DNA of 64,000 bases, from NCBI GenBank assembly GCA_030272585.1, contig BSYQ01000014.1, positions 992,001-1,056,000 of the forward strand. Reading direction: 5' to 3'. Positions 1 to 11,269 of this stretch are shown here, in pieces. Source of the stretch: Bryopsis sp. KO-2023. Taxonomy: Eukaryota; Chlorophyta; Ulvophyceae; Bryopsidales; Bryopsidaceae. The notes beneath the pieces are model-generated. The model was not told where the DNA came from. It did no database searches and saw only the letters and a list, made by a program, of their open reading frames with translations. Made by a program: the position numbers and the translations under genes. Position 1 is the first letter of the stretch; every line of letters starts with the position of its first letter.

Positions 1-63
1 CGCAAAAATAACGCCCATAAAATTGCGTGCTTGTTGCGACTGTGCCAACGTGAAACAGCGCCA

Positions 64-300
64 CCAGTAATTTGACGTTGTTTCACGTTGCTTTTTGCGG
101 TTGCGTTAATTTCACGCTCAGAGAGCGTCAGCGATATGTTGACGTTGTTTCACGTCGCTTGTTGTGGGTATGTTGCTTTCACGCTTAGAGAGCGTCAGCG
201 ATATTTTGACGTTGTTTCACGTCGCTTGTTGTGGCTACGTTGCTTTCACGCTCAGAGAGCGTCAGCGATATTTTGACGTTGTTTCACGCTGTTGTACGAC
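64..300. repeat. 67-bp tandem repeat, about 3.5 copies
   Basis: The block GACGTTGTTTCACG recurs at 74, 141, 208 and 275, exactly 67 bp apart. Each copy also carries a TTTCACGC...GAGAGCGTCAGCGATA segment. Copies differ by only a few substitutions, so the array is young. The open frame across it simply translates the repeat. Related GCGTCAAA/TTTGACGC-rich sequence reappears around 2170-2320. Confidence 0.9.
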
Positions 301-1254
301 ATCCAAAGAGGGGTGAATTATCGGTGAATGATGCAATAGATCTAATAGTAGGAACCTTTTGGGAATAGAACCCAATCCCCTGGAGGGGGCCACCAGGGAT
401 TCCACTCAATTTCTTAAAACTTAAGTTTAAGGACGTGTGTCAACCCTGAAGTGAGAAATCTAGCATCATGCTTGATGTTCACTGAGGTCACCCAATTCTT
501 GTAATCTGTGCTCCATACACAAGGAATTCTACCCTCATTCGACTTCCATCACCACTCTTCGCTCGGGCAGCCAAGAAGTCGGCCTTGAACCCTCTATTAG
601 TTGCATTTTTTTTCGCTTTGGAACGCATCAGCCTTCGAGCCATCTAACACACACACCCATGCACTGCAAATCAGCACCGCACTCAAATCCTATCACAAAT
701 TTGTGATGGAGGACACATCAAACCTACTGCAAACTTACTTCTCGTTTGCTTTTCCTCTTATAGTCGATCGCCACCACCATTGCTGATCCGTTGGGATTGA
801 GTTATCCATGAATACAGCCACAGAGATACGTTCAACAACTTATGTTTTCATCATCAGGGTGATTTCAAGGTCGAGACAGCTTTAAAATGTTTTTGGCATG
901 AAGATTCTCTAGCTTCTTTTTGTGGATATCTTCTGTGCTCATTCCAGCCTGCAACCTTCTACAATAGACACATTCATCAAGCGAGGGACTGATGCAAATG
1001 CACGAAAGGCTCAAACCTACAAGATTCAGAATCAACAATGGAATATATTTCTCTTCCTCCAATTGCCAATGCACCCAGGAGTGCTGTCAGGGAGTGAAGA
1101 TAAAGAACTGCAAATAACATTTCAAGAACACAGTGATTCAGAGTTTTATTTTCGACTCCACACAGTTTTTTTGCAGCAGTGGGTGATCCTGAAATACATG
1201 CCCTGGGGATGGGAATAGGAAGCAACAGGATGTATCCTCCAAAACAGGGGAGAT

Positions 1255-2028
1255 GTGGTTTGGTGTGATGTGTATAAGGGAAAAAAGTCACAACAGGAAA
1301 ATCCTGAACCTGGGAGTAGCGAGGAATCCGATCCTGACGCCGAGCACCACCAGAAAAACGTCGGCACGCAAGCAGGGTGGTGCTCACAGCCACCCAGGCT
1401 CTCTCGCCCGTCCATCCCAGCTAGAGGCGCTAGCAACGCGATCGACCAACTCCATCCCCTCGCCATTCCATCTAAGCTAGAGACCCTCGTAACACGATCG
1501 CTGAACTCCACTGTCAACGTCCATAGGAGTACATCCGATTATCGCGGAGCAGAACTGCAAGCCTCTCCACATAGCCCGCCCAGGAAAAAAATTAAAAAAA
1601 AACCAAACTCTGTTGGCTTACAGACCCCTCGTCGAGCTGACTCCAAACCCAGGAGGGTAGTAGTCGCGATCGCCACAGAAAGGGTCCCCTCAGTTCACGG
1701 AAAACCCCGCTTTTTTTACCCCCAAGCGTCGAAGCGCCGAGTCGTTTCACGTCCAAAAAGAGAAAAAACAGACCCTTACCCAACCCTAACCCAACCCAAA
1801 CCCAAACCCATTATTGGCAGCGAACAGCATCCACGACCTCAACACGACCTCAGAAAGCGGACTTCCTGTCTTGTGCAAGTCAGAGTCGCTTATCGATTGG
1901 CGGAAACCTATCGGAGATCGAAAAAATATCAACAGGCCCAAGAAGTCGAACGCGAACAGGACAAGCGAAAATGTCTCCAAACCCATGGGAAGTCACATCG
2001 TCTTTGTCACGTGTTTGTGGGTCCGTGA
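1255..2028 (+). CDS. Hypothetical Arg/Lys/Pro-rich open frame (doubtful)
   Basis: A frame of about 257 codons stays open but has a GTG as its first listed codon. It is basic and proline-rich, with KK and RR clusters, and resembles no family I know. It could be an exon of a nucleic-acid-binding protein or a chance open frame. No convincing splice sites or neighbouring exons were found. Confidence 0.15.
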   Translation: MVWCDVYKGKKSQQENPEPGSSEESDPDAEHHQKNVGTQAGWCSQPPRLSRPSIPARGASNAIDQLHPLAIPSKLETLVTRSLNSTVNVHRSTSDYRGAELQASPHSPPRKKIKKKPNSVGLQTPRRADSKPRRVVVAIATERVPSVHGKPRFFYPQASKRRVVSRPKREKTDPYPTLTQPKPKPIIGSEQHPRPQHDLRKRTSCLVQVRVAYRLAETYRRSKKYQQAQEVEREQDKRKCLQTHGKSHRLCHVFVGP

Positions 2029-3334
2029 AAACTTGAACAAAAAGTTCACGGAAACAAGGAGAAGTGAGTGTGGGGTGTACTGAGTGTGGTTTTCGCGGTA
2101 TTTGTGTGTCGATTTCACGCACGTGATTCCACCGTCAATTTAATGCACGTCACATGATCGATATTTTTGCGTCAAACAGACGCGCGAGCTTTCAGCGTGT
2201 TTTTGCGTCAAGTTCGCGTCCGTGATTTGGCGATAACTTGGTGTTGTTTGACGCAAGCGCTGCACAAGCGTCAAATACCGCCCATAAAGTGACGCTGACA
2301 CCCCGTGAAAGAATCAGTGACGCTACTTTATCATCATTTTATCGCGGTTGGTTTTTTCAGATGATGTTTGACGGCCCTCCAGTGAGAGCGCTCAATCAAA
2401 TTATGTCTCGTTTGCAGGCCTCGCCCGATGCCAAGCACGTGTGCACTTGTCCTCCGACAGAATAAGAATTCGTGAATTTCTTTTTTTTGGTGGGTCTGAG
2501 AGGCGGCCTGTCGAATTGCCAGCGCCATATGCGGCCTGGAGATGACGCAGGGAACAGCGAGCGTTTGCGCTTGATGCTTGATATCGACTGAGCGTCGAAT
2601 CACGTTTGGCCTGGACGACTTGCTGTTGGTCAGATTTGTTTCGGGATTGTTGTTGGAGCGTTTTTTTTGTTCGCCGATCAAAGTGATCACCTCAGTTTCG
2701 TTTTTTTATTTATTTTGTTCAGAGTTGGATTCAGTTTTTTAGCAGAAAGTGTGCAGAAACAATAATTTGGGAAGGATTGCACACAATGCGTTCGTGATGC
2801 GTCGGGATGTAAAATGATGGATTTCAAATCGAAGAAGCTTTCTTTTTTTGTCTTTTTCTGTTGTGGAACCTGGTTTATCGTTGCTGGCCCCAAATTCGTG
2901 CCGAAACGGGGCATGGATTTCAAGCAAAAAACCCTGTTCCAACCCACCAAACCACACAGAGATGCACGAAATGGGCCTCTCGCAAGTTACGCACAGATCA
3001 TCATAGACAACACATCTTTGTCGACGCCCTAAGAAAACTCGACCCGGTGAATGAAAAAGGTGCATCCCACCCATGGCGACGTTCGCCAGAAACCCACAAT
3101 GCAATCGCAGGAACAGAACAGGAACGGGAAGTCTGTGGAGCAGACCATGGCCCACCTCGACGAAGCGGACTGGTTTCCTTGGACACCCTCGGGTGATGTC
3201 TTCTTGCAAAGGGTGGCCGATGATAACATCCGATAGGTGGTCATGTTTCAGGTCTCTCTGTGTCCAAAGCAAAAGACGAGCCAAAGAGAAGCGTCTAAGA
3301 AAAGCAGCCAGTGGATGCCAGCCACCCGTTTCTG

Positions 3335-3445
3335 ATCAAGTCGGGCCGATTATGACCGACCACCGATCATGATCGGCTTGCCGATTGTCGATCATGAACG
3401 ATGATCGGTCGCCCTGATCTGATCGGTGATCGGCATCGGATCCAT
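3335..3445. repeat. GATCGG-rich short repeat cluster
   Basis: GATCGG, ATCGGC and their inverses recur many times in about 110 bp, giving an imperfectly palindromic block directly before the 200-bp dispersed repeat. Function unknown. Confidence 0.6.
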
Positions 3446-3468
3446 AGTATTAAAACGTTCACAGGAAG

Positions 3469-3668
3469 GTGAAAATCGAGGTTTTGCTTCGTTTCTGGTT
3501 TCGGAGTCACTGCATCGCAGCCTCTACACCAATGGATCTGAAATTTTGTGAGCTTCATCTACGTGTATCAGAAATGCTGCCCACAAAATTTCACATCAAT
3601 TGGATGTCTCACTCGTGAACCTTAACCCCAAACATAAGTGGACAATTATTCAGGGACGGAGTAAGTAT
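3469..3668 (+). repeat. 200-bp dispersed repeat, copy 1
   Basis: This segment recurs almost unchanged at 15374-15573, in the same orientation and at exactly the same 200-bp length. It carries a short coding-like stretch (…DLKFCELHLRVSEMLPTKF…) and ends in GTAAGTAT in both copies. A diverged inverted relative lies near 14940-15060. It is probably a piece of a transposable element; no element ends were found. Confidence 0.85.
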
Positions 3669-3849
3669 CAATTACTGTGTTGTGTCAGACCCAATTGTAT
3701 GAGATTTTTTTTTTACAGATCGGATCTTGGCAACAAGGATAAAATCCTTTTTTTTTTCGATTGTATTGAGATCATTACGTAAGCTTCGATATGCTGTTTG
3801 CTGTATAGAGGGAGTACCGTAACATGTGAAGTAGCTATAACAATCAGCT

Positions 3850-4105
3850 TACTGGACTTGATCCAGTTGGGTGGAACACACAAGAGACACACTTGGGCTT
3901 TGCCCTGAAGGGACTTACAAGAACTAATCGTATCGTTCCTTCCACAGCATTTTATCCTTTCCCTTTCTAAGTATTGCCTGTCCTCCAGAAAACCACTGTA
4001 CTGAACCAATACACCACATTTTCCTGTACCGCCTGTGAACCCTCACAAAAGCCCACGTGGTTCACCATTCACTTCTTCCCCCTCTAACCTTTTCTACAGT
4101 AGCGT
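3850..4105. repeat. Diverged dispersed repeat (partner at 43595-43845)
   Basis: A stretch with AACACACAAGAGACACAC, GAAGGGACTTACAAG and CTGTACCGCC in this order resembles 43595-43845, which has the same blocks in the same order. The frame reading …KGLTRTNRIVPST… here matches …KGLTRISQPFPST… there, suggesting both descend from one coding element. Similarity was judged by eye. Confidence 0.5.
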
Positions 4106-4299
4106 TACGTTATATGTGAATGGCACCTGGTCTTTATTGAACAGGTGGGTTGAAAAATCCTCCATTTTTCCAAAAAAAAAAGAAGAAGATGCACTGGGTG
4201 TTTTTTCCAGACTGGGTGTTTTTTTCTGCCCCCTTGCTCTGACAAGATGCCGTGTTGGTTGGAAGCCATTCATCACCAAAAACACAATTAAAAACAAAA

Positions 4300-4495
4300 C
4301 TAGGTCAAATCCATGTTCAGTCGAAAACACAAGCGTCAGTCTTCAAGGAAAAAATGCATAGAATAACATGTGCGAACATAGAAAAACAATCTCAAAAAAT
4401 TCATAAAAAAAGAACAGAAAAAAATAAAACAGGGCGAATCCATGTTCAGTCGAGAACACAAGCGTCAGTCGTCAAAGGGAAAAACGCATACAATC
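4300..4495. repeat. Local duplication, about 66 bp, two copies
   Basis: A segment with AATCCATGTTCAGTCGA, ACACAAGCGTCAGTC and TCAA…GGGAAAAA…GCATA occurs at about 4303-4363 and again at about 4430-4490, about 127 bp apart with scattered differences. Confidence 0.7.
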
Positions 4496-5149
4496 TGAGC
4501 ACCATGATTCTTACATACATGCATCGTTTTTTCCCTTCACAACTAGAAAGAAAAAATCCACCTATACTCATTGTGCAAGCCTATGTCTAGGTTTCCTTTT
4601 TTTTTTACATCGTAACCCCTGTACACACCAGAAAAAAAAAAAAAAAGATGAAGAAAACACCCCCATGATTTTCGAAACAAGACTCTACAATTAGTCACCG
4701 ATCTAAACATCGATTCTTTTCCACTTTTCCACTCGACCTCCCCACCAACCCAACCTTCCCCTCCCCCCCCCCCAAAAAAAAAAGAAAAAAAGAGTATTAA
4801 CAATCCGTTGTGGGGGAGGGGGGGAGTAGCTTGAATAAAACTGATCGCAATGGTAGCACTTTTCTGCAAGTCACTCGATGGTGGTCAATCCTCACAGGTG
4901 CAAGAGAAGGAAAGAAAAACGAATCGACATCGCCCCCCCCCCCAAAAAAAAAAGAAGAACTTATCCTCATCCATAAACACCAGTTCAGCTTTCTACCCCC
5001 CCCCCCCCCTTCTTCCCCCTTAAAACGAAACGAGACGAACGGAGGAAATCTCTGGTCAAAAAAACCCGGGGGGTCCACCCCTCCCTCCCCCCCGCCGTTT
5101 CCTCTTTCCTTCTCTATTGTTTTGCTGTCCGTTCGACCCACAAAATTCT

Positions 5150-7987
5150 TCAACAATATCTCGAGTCTCCATTCCCTCCTCTGGCGACATCGCACAACGC
5201 CCCCACCAACTTATCGATTGCCTGAAAATCCCCCACCAAAATCCACAGAAAAAACGACATTACACACACATCGCACAACCCCCTGTTCCCAGACAGCCTC
5301 GCCAAAAGCCGAACCGTGGGTTTCAGCTGCAATCGCCACTCCTCCAGCCGTGAGCCTATCCCATACCCGTCCGAAGTTATGTGCGAGTGCGTGTCGTTGT
5401 TCTGAGAAGCCACCACCAAGCTCCTGAGGCAGCCCAGTCCTCGGCTGGGGTCATCCATGAAAAAATCGCTGGTGGCTTTGATCGCCCCCCCTCCTGGCAC
5501 CAGAAACAGAATCGACCGGGAAATCTCAAAGTTGCTGACCGTGCTCCTATGAAACTGGACCGTCGCGATTTCCAGGAGCCGGACGAAAGCGTCCCGGGGT
5601 GCCGACCACCGCATCATGATTTCCCCGTGGAATTTGAAATTCACCAAGGCGATTTTCATGGACTTCAACATGTCGATCGCATGCTCCACCGTCAGTTGGA
5701 AGAACATCTCAATGTGGTGTCGACTCACCACCATATTCCCCCCCACCCCGTCCAATTTGATCGAAAACACCACTTCGTTCGCCAGCAGTCTCATTTCCGC
5801 CGCCAGCTCCCTCTCCTCCGCATCCAAATCTAGCAGAGTGAACCCTTTTCTTCCCTCCTCCAGATTTCCCCCGTCTTGCTCTTCGCTCGGGCCCTCCCCC
5901 TGGTCAGACACCGGGCAATTCAACAAACATCGGGCGGCGAGGTCTACATCGTGTTGGTTGGCTGTGCGAGTTTCGGGCGAGGGGGGGGGGACGGTGGAGG
6001 ATAGGCTTGGGGGCTCCTCTTCTTCGCATGTGTGGTTTCCGAGGGCATGGTCCACCGCCAAAAGAGCTATGGAAATGAAGAACGAGACTGACATGTGGGA
6101 TACCTCCCAGGTTTCCTCCAACGCATGTACGTACGGCTTCAGATCCCATTCTTTGTCGGCGATTCCCGCTGCGAAAAGCATTCCCACACACACAGAAAAA
6201 TTCTCAATATTCAATCATGGATGTTTTAATTTTCATAAGATGCCATGTTGCTATGACTGACATCCAGCTGCACATCGTCCCAACCAAAAAAAAGAGAAAA
6301 GAGGTGGAAATATACATATATATATATATATGTATATCTTGGAAAATTGTTGGTGTGGTGGTGGTGGTGTTGGAAGCCCTCTGTTGTTTTGAAAAATATA
6401 TATAACATATACATATCGAATAAATATCAGATAAATATAATTATGTTATCAGCTAAATAACATGAGTAGAAGGGCTTGACTATTTTTCTTTTTCGTAATT
6501 AATTTGTTAATTAATATTAGCCTGCCAAAAGAAAAAACAGTTTGAAAAAAAAAATAGTTTGAAAGAAAAAAAAATACGGAACAATACCACAGAAACCACT
6601 ATTTTTTTTTTTTCCTTTCTTTTTAAAAAATAAACGATGTTTCATCAGTTCACTCCACTGGCTTTTCCAAGGTTCATTTTTTTTCATTCTTTTCATTTTT
6701 TTTCTACTGAATGTAAAATTACATATTTTTTTGCTCCATTTGGCCCTACTGTTGTTGACCTCCACGGCTCCGTACGATTCTTTCCTCCAGGGAAGTATTA
6801 CGTCGTTCGCCCCTTCCATGCAAAATTTGAATGCGTGGGTTTGCAGTCGAGTGAAAAGGTCGCAAGGTTTGTTCACCTTATACAGCACTTCGATCGTTGA
6901 GCCATTTTGTAACAAGAAGCAAAACCTCATGGTTTTTACGTGGTGATTGCCACCTCCAATGCACTTGATTTCCTTCTTTAAAGAAAAAAAAAAACACGAA
7001 AAAGCAAAAAAAAAAAACCAAATCAGTTTTGAGTGCGATCGCTGCTGACAGAAAAAAAAAAGTGTTGAAAAAAAAGGGAAAAAACAAATAGAACTAGCTG
7101 TGTTGGCAGAAAACATGAAAATTGAAAAATAAAGGGCGGTAGGATTTTAAGATTTGATTTTGCACGATTGGTTTTCAAAATATTTGAATAAAAATAAATA
7201 TCTGTATGAATAAGTATGGCTGCATACCACAATGGCAGGGCTTTTTTTCTTTTCCTTTCCTTTTCAATTTATATAAAAAAAGCTATGTCTGTTTTGCATA
7301 TGCAGTTTTTTTTTATTGCTGTCATTTTATTCCTTTCTAACCTCTCTTCACAGAAAGAAAAAAAAAACAAAGAAAAAAGAGAAGAAAAAAAACACACACG
7401 CTGGGGAAAAAATAAAAATAAAAATCAAGGCTGTCGGAAATCCAAAAGCAGTGGTGTCAGGAGGAGGGCCAAACTTATTAAAAAAAAAAAAGAGAAAAAA
7501 AAAAGAAAAAAAAACTTGAACAAAAAAAACTAAATAGAAACTTTCTTCCTGGCCTTCAAAAGGGTTTTTGTGGAGGCCTCAAAACAACCCACCCACCCAC
7601 CTCCTTAAGTTCCCTCAACCTGATGCTAGACGTCACTTTTTCCACAAAAGGTCTGCTCAGCGACGACAATCGAAACGAAAGCTTTGTGAAAAACAAGAAC
7701 TGTCCGAAACACCACTGCAACCTTTCGAACTTTTCCAAAATCAAGCTATCCCCCGCCGTGTCATCCCTGAGCGCCACTTCCAAAAGGCTGTGTTTCGCTC
7801 GTTTCGCCAGTTTGTGCAGTCGGACGGTGGGCCCCCAGCTCTCGTGAAATTTCGACGCGTCGAAAATCTTTTTGCAAGTGCTGGCGGCGCTGACGAAGTC
7901 CACTCGGCCAAAGTTGCGCAGAATCAGGGGCCAGCAGGGGAGGTTCAGAAAATCATGCCCCTGGCGATGTTTGCTTCCGCGAGACAT
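5150..7987 (-). CDS. F-box-like protein, three exons
   Basis: Three exons read on the minus strand: 7987-7601, 6975-6723 and 6168-5150. All phases close (0, 1), giving 552 residues. Splice signals are GAG|GTGGGT, a T-rich tract ending AAAG, ATAT|GTAATT and TTTTCGCAG. Residues about 10-50 look like an F-box (FLNLPCWPLILRNF…VSAASTCKKIF…), which in the known family binds Skp1 and links substrates to a ubiquitin ligase. The rest shows no repeats or domain I recognise; there is an acidic Pro/Ser-rich linker around 230-290. The start ATG at 7987 is the first in frame, but an upstream exon cannot be excluded. The F-box call rests on pattern alone. It is transcribed away from the Mpv17 gene, with about 630 bp between the starts. 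Confidence 0.65.
6975..7570. other. A/T-rich intron of the F-box-like gene
   Basis: Intron 1 (6976-7600) is dominated by poly-A and poly-T runs. Open frames across 6960-7530 are lysine or phenylalanine homopolymer translations. Confidence 0.6.
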
Positions 7988-8620
7988 CTCTAATTTCCCC
8001 TGAGTACTAGCGTCTAGTAATTCGAGCGTGTCCTTCAGCGACGAGATGGGGATAGGTGCGGCCGCTCGAACGAAAACAAAGCCCCAACTCGAACGCAAAA
8101 AAAACCCACAAGAGTTCGGAGAAGACTGAAGGAACTACCGATTGCAAACACTGGGGGCTGGTGAAGGTGTCAAGAACCCGCTGCCCCAAACGGACGTTTC
8201 CATGTCTGTCATATGAAACGGTGTCTGACCCGGCTGGGACACGTGACCGGTCCTTAGCCGGTCCATTTCTGTCGTCAAACTTTGAACGTTTTTTTTCTTG
8301 GAGTAACCCCACCCCACGCAAGGAAAAATGTTGAAAAATGGTAGGAAAAAAAAAAGTGGCATATATATATCTTTGCGCTTGGGGCAATGCGATCGTCTAT
8401 GAGGTTCTGGCCGAGACAACGCTGGCAGAGTGCTGAGAAGTGTGTTGGTGCGTTTTCACGTAACTATGACCTGTTTTTCCGGTCCTGTACGGTTTTGAAA
8501 GTACAACTACACAGAGGTGAACAGTGTCCTTCAAGTATCGTTGGAAACGGAGTAGCTTCACGTTCTGTCTTTTTTGCGAAGTGAGGGGCGTTGTGGCCCC
8601 GGTCTCGGTTGTAAAAAAAC

Positions 8621-10205
8621 ATGAGTTTCTCCAGCATTCGTGCGTATGCGAGGGCTCCCGTGTTCAAGTCGGCATTGACGTCTTGTGCCGTCTTGACGGC
8701 CGGGGACTGCGTCACTCAGTTCGTTCAAAGAAGGAATTCCAAACAGCAGGGCAGGCACGGAGCTCTTTTCCACCCTCTTGCTGTTTCTTGGCCGAAACCT
8801 CGGCTTTGTTTTTATCCTTGCGTGTTTCGGGTGTCCAAAAGCAAGTTTTTCAGAAATCGTGGGCATGCATGCGAATCGTGCAGCATTCGTAAACGAGCTC
8901 GATTTTTGGGCTAGATCGCCGTTAACTTGCTAAATCAACTGATTGAAAGGGGATGCATGTGCAGCAAGACAATTTGAAAATTTTTGTTTCGATAGGGAGG
9001 ATGTTCGAATCCAGCCACCTGCATGAATGCACAATTTGGGTTGAAATAATAGTGCTTTCGGTTTTTTTTGTTTGCTTCCAGTCAGGATTGGGCAAGGACG
9101 GCTAGATTCAGCCTTTTGGGGTTGGCGCTGCACGGCCCTTATTTTCATTTCGGTTTCAAAGTTGTGGATAAGTTGATGGGGGCATCCACCACATGGAAAT
9201 CCGTGAGTTTCCTTTACCTTTCTTTTCCGTACAGCAATTCTTGCATGTTATGGGATCAATCAGCCACTTTTTGTTTTCATTTTCGGTATTATTACCAATT
9301 TTTCAGGTTTTTTGGGGGTTTTAAAACGCCATTTTATGTTGAATTCGCATTCAATCCAAGAAAGCATTTTTCTAGTTGGTGCTGGTGGTGTGGGTGCGCT
9401 TATTCATTTCACAGGGAAATTTAACAAAAAAAAAAACCAAAATAAAAGCAGAATTCACATTAAATAAACTTTGCAATAGATGTACCGGGTGAACAATCAG
9501 TCAACAGTCGATTTTATGCGGTGCCTTTAATTTTTCAGCTCCATTTTTGGTCGAGGTGAGCCCTGACTACAACGATTCTTGCACTTGTGATTTTCCCACA
9601 GGCTCTCCTGAAAACGATGGCATCTCAGGTAACGGTTTTTCCATCCTGGTTGGTGGTGTTTTTCTCGTACATGGGGGTTCTGGAGGGACAAGGCATCAAA
9701 GGTGGAGTCGAAAGAGTGAAAAAAGGTTTCGTCCCGTCTTTCACCACTGGCATGGCGTTCTGGCCGCCAATGATCATGTTCAATTTCATGTTTTGCCCGC
9801 TCGAATATCGAGTGGCGTACGTGGGGCTAGTGGGAATCGTGTGGAGCTCGTACATGAGGTGACACAAATTTCTGCCCTTTTCCGATTCCGGTTCCTTTTT
9901 TTTTTGGGGGGGGGGGGGTGATGGCCCTGAGAAGCTTCTATATATTCATGGAAGCATATAAATGACCTATATTGGCAGATGTCGAGCGGACATTGAGGTT
10001 TCTCGAATTCCTCTGGTTTTCTGTCGCAGTCGTTTCTGTGTTTTTTCACCCTTTCTTTTGCTGCTGGTTTCTGTCGCATTCTTTTCTGTTTCTTTTTTTT
10101 TTTTTTCACCCCTTACTTAACTGCTGTTTTTTGTTTTTTTTTAAATTGTCGAACCCCAGTTGGGTGAACACTGCCGTTGCTCAACCTCCCATGAAATCCT
10201 CGTGA
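8621..10205 (+). CDS. Mpv17/PMP22 family membrane protein, four exons
   Basis: Exons 8621-8754, 9082-9202, 9602-9858 and 10160-10205 join with all phases consistent to 185 residues, close to the usual Mpv17 length. Family hallmarks are visible in order: GDCVTQ near residue 30, DWARTARFSLLGL…GP…H near 47-63, TTWKS…K.M.Q…P, the EGQG segment, and the C-terminal W.SYMSWVN. Mpv17/PMP22 proteins are four-helix inner-membrane proteins of mitochondria, peroxisomes or plastids, thought to form small-solute channels. Intron 1 is best read as GC-AG (CAG|GCACGG), because no GT donor there keeps the frame; introns 2 and 3 use GTGAGT and GTGACA. The start ATG follows an A-rich leader (AAAAAAACATG). Which organelle it serves cannot be told. 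Confidence 0.88.
9896..9918 (+). repeat. Poly-T/poly-G junction tract in Mpv17 intron 3
   Basis: A T run passes directly into a G run, 37 bp after the intron 3 donor. One of at least fourteen such junctions in the window, always T-then-G on one strand (C-then-A on the other). Confidence 0.9.
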
Positions 10206-11269
10206 TTGTGACTGCACCCCTCGGCCCTGTTCCTGGAGCCGAGTTCGATTTCAACCCGCCTGGCCCTGGCCCTTCTTATTTCACCAGATTCAAAGAAAAG
10301 AAGGAGGGTTGCCATATTCTTTATTGTTTTTTTTTTTAATTGTGTGTTTATGAGTTCATTCTTTTTTATTCCCCCCTGCTCTTTCTTGCGCCGTTTGTAC
10401 ATGTTGGGGAAAAGGGCTCGTTGCAGGGGAGTCCATCGTTTGGTTTTCTTTCTGAGCATAAACAAACGTGGTGAAATCAATTCAAAATGACAGCTCATTA
10501 TTCGTGTTTTCGTTTGTTGTTACTTTTGTTCCAAAAAAGTACCATTTCAAAATTGTTGCAGCTCATCCTGAAAAATCTTGATTCTGAACATCGAGGAGAG
10601 TCATTTGCCGTGGTGCAAAACCCACTCATCCATTTCTGTCTTTTGGTCGGCTCATGTTTTCAGCTTTTTTTTATCCTTCCGTTTTCAGTTTTCGGATTTT
10701 TTTGTCCTTCCGTTTTCAATATCCTGTACGTTTTCAATATCCTGTACGCTTAACGAGCATCTGTCCCAATGACCGACGGGGAGCGAACGACACTTCTGAA
10801 TTCTATGGGCAGAAGGGGGCAGACCCAAATTCTCGCAGAGGCAGTACCTTCCAAGATGGAGTGGGCGTTCACTTGGAATCGACCATATTGTTCCACTTCG
10901 CCTCCCCCCTCCTCCCTCCTCCCCGCCTGGCCATTCATTCTTTCATTCATACAGCAAAAATATGACCTGCCCTTGTAATCGAACTCTCCATTCTCTATCC
11001 AATTAAACAATCTCAGGCGCACCTAGCCGCCCCCACCGAGTTTGAGATTCCACTACAGCCAGGAACATCCGCGAGCAACAACTCAGTGTCATGGTCCCAA
11101 TTCAGATCACATTCTCTTTACAGCGGCGAATTTTTTTCAATCCTATTCTGGTGAGCTAGGCTCCAACCAGTTGTTCTATGTCGAATTCAGAGCCCCCCTT
11201 CCTCCCCCCCTTCTCGAAATCGACCAGGAAAAAATACATGGATACAAGAAATTTCGATGCACGCGTGCG
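10206..11269. other. Intergenic DNA
   Basis: No gene seen. It contains T-rich stretches and a short direct duplication of TTTTCAATATCCTGTACG at about 10712-10747. The open frames are short and unlike known proteins. Confidence 0.6.

Larger units (their letters stand above)
301..5149. other. Gene-poor repeat-rich region
   Basis: I find no securely supported gene here. It holds an Arg/Lys/Pro-rich open frame at 1255-2028, a telomere-like CCCTAAC/CCCAAAC stretch near 1780-1810, a cluster of GATCGG motifs at 3335-3445, one copy of a 200-bp dispersed repeat, a local duplication at 4300-4495, and poly-C/poly-A runs at 4762-4795, 4933-4953 and 4998-5020. Confidence 0.6.

Noticed and set aside
64..300. 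CRISPR-like array
   Set aside because: Repeats are contiguous 67-bp units without unique spacers, in a eukaryotic genome.
1780..1810. Telomere-like CCCTAAC/CCCAAAC stretch
   Set aside because: Only about 30 bp and irregular; insufficient to call an interstitial telomere.
2739..3284. Minus-strand frame of 181 codons
   Set aside because: No ATG-based exon context or family resemblance; overlapping frames on the plus strand are equally open.
4810..5427. Plus-strand frame of 205 codons rich in Pro/Lys/Ser
   Set aside because: Overlaps poly-C and poly-A tracts and runs antisense into the last exon of the F-box-like gene.
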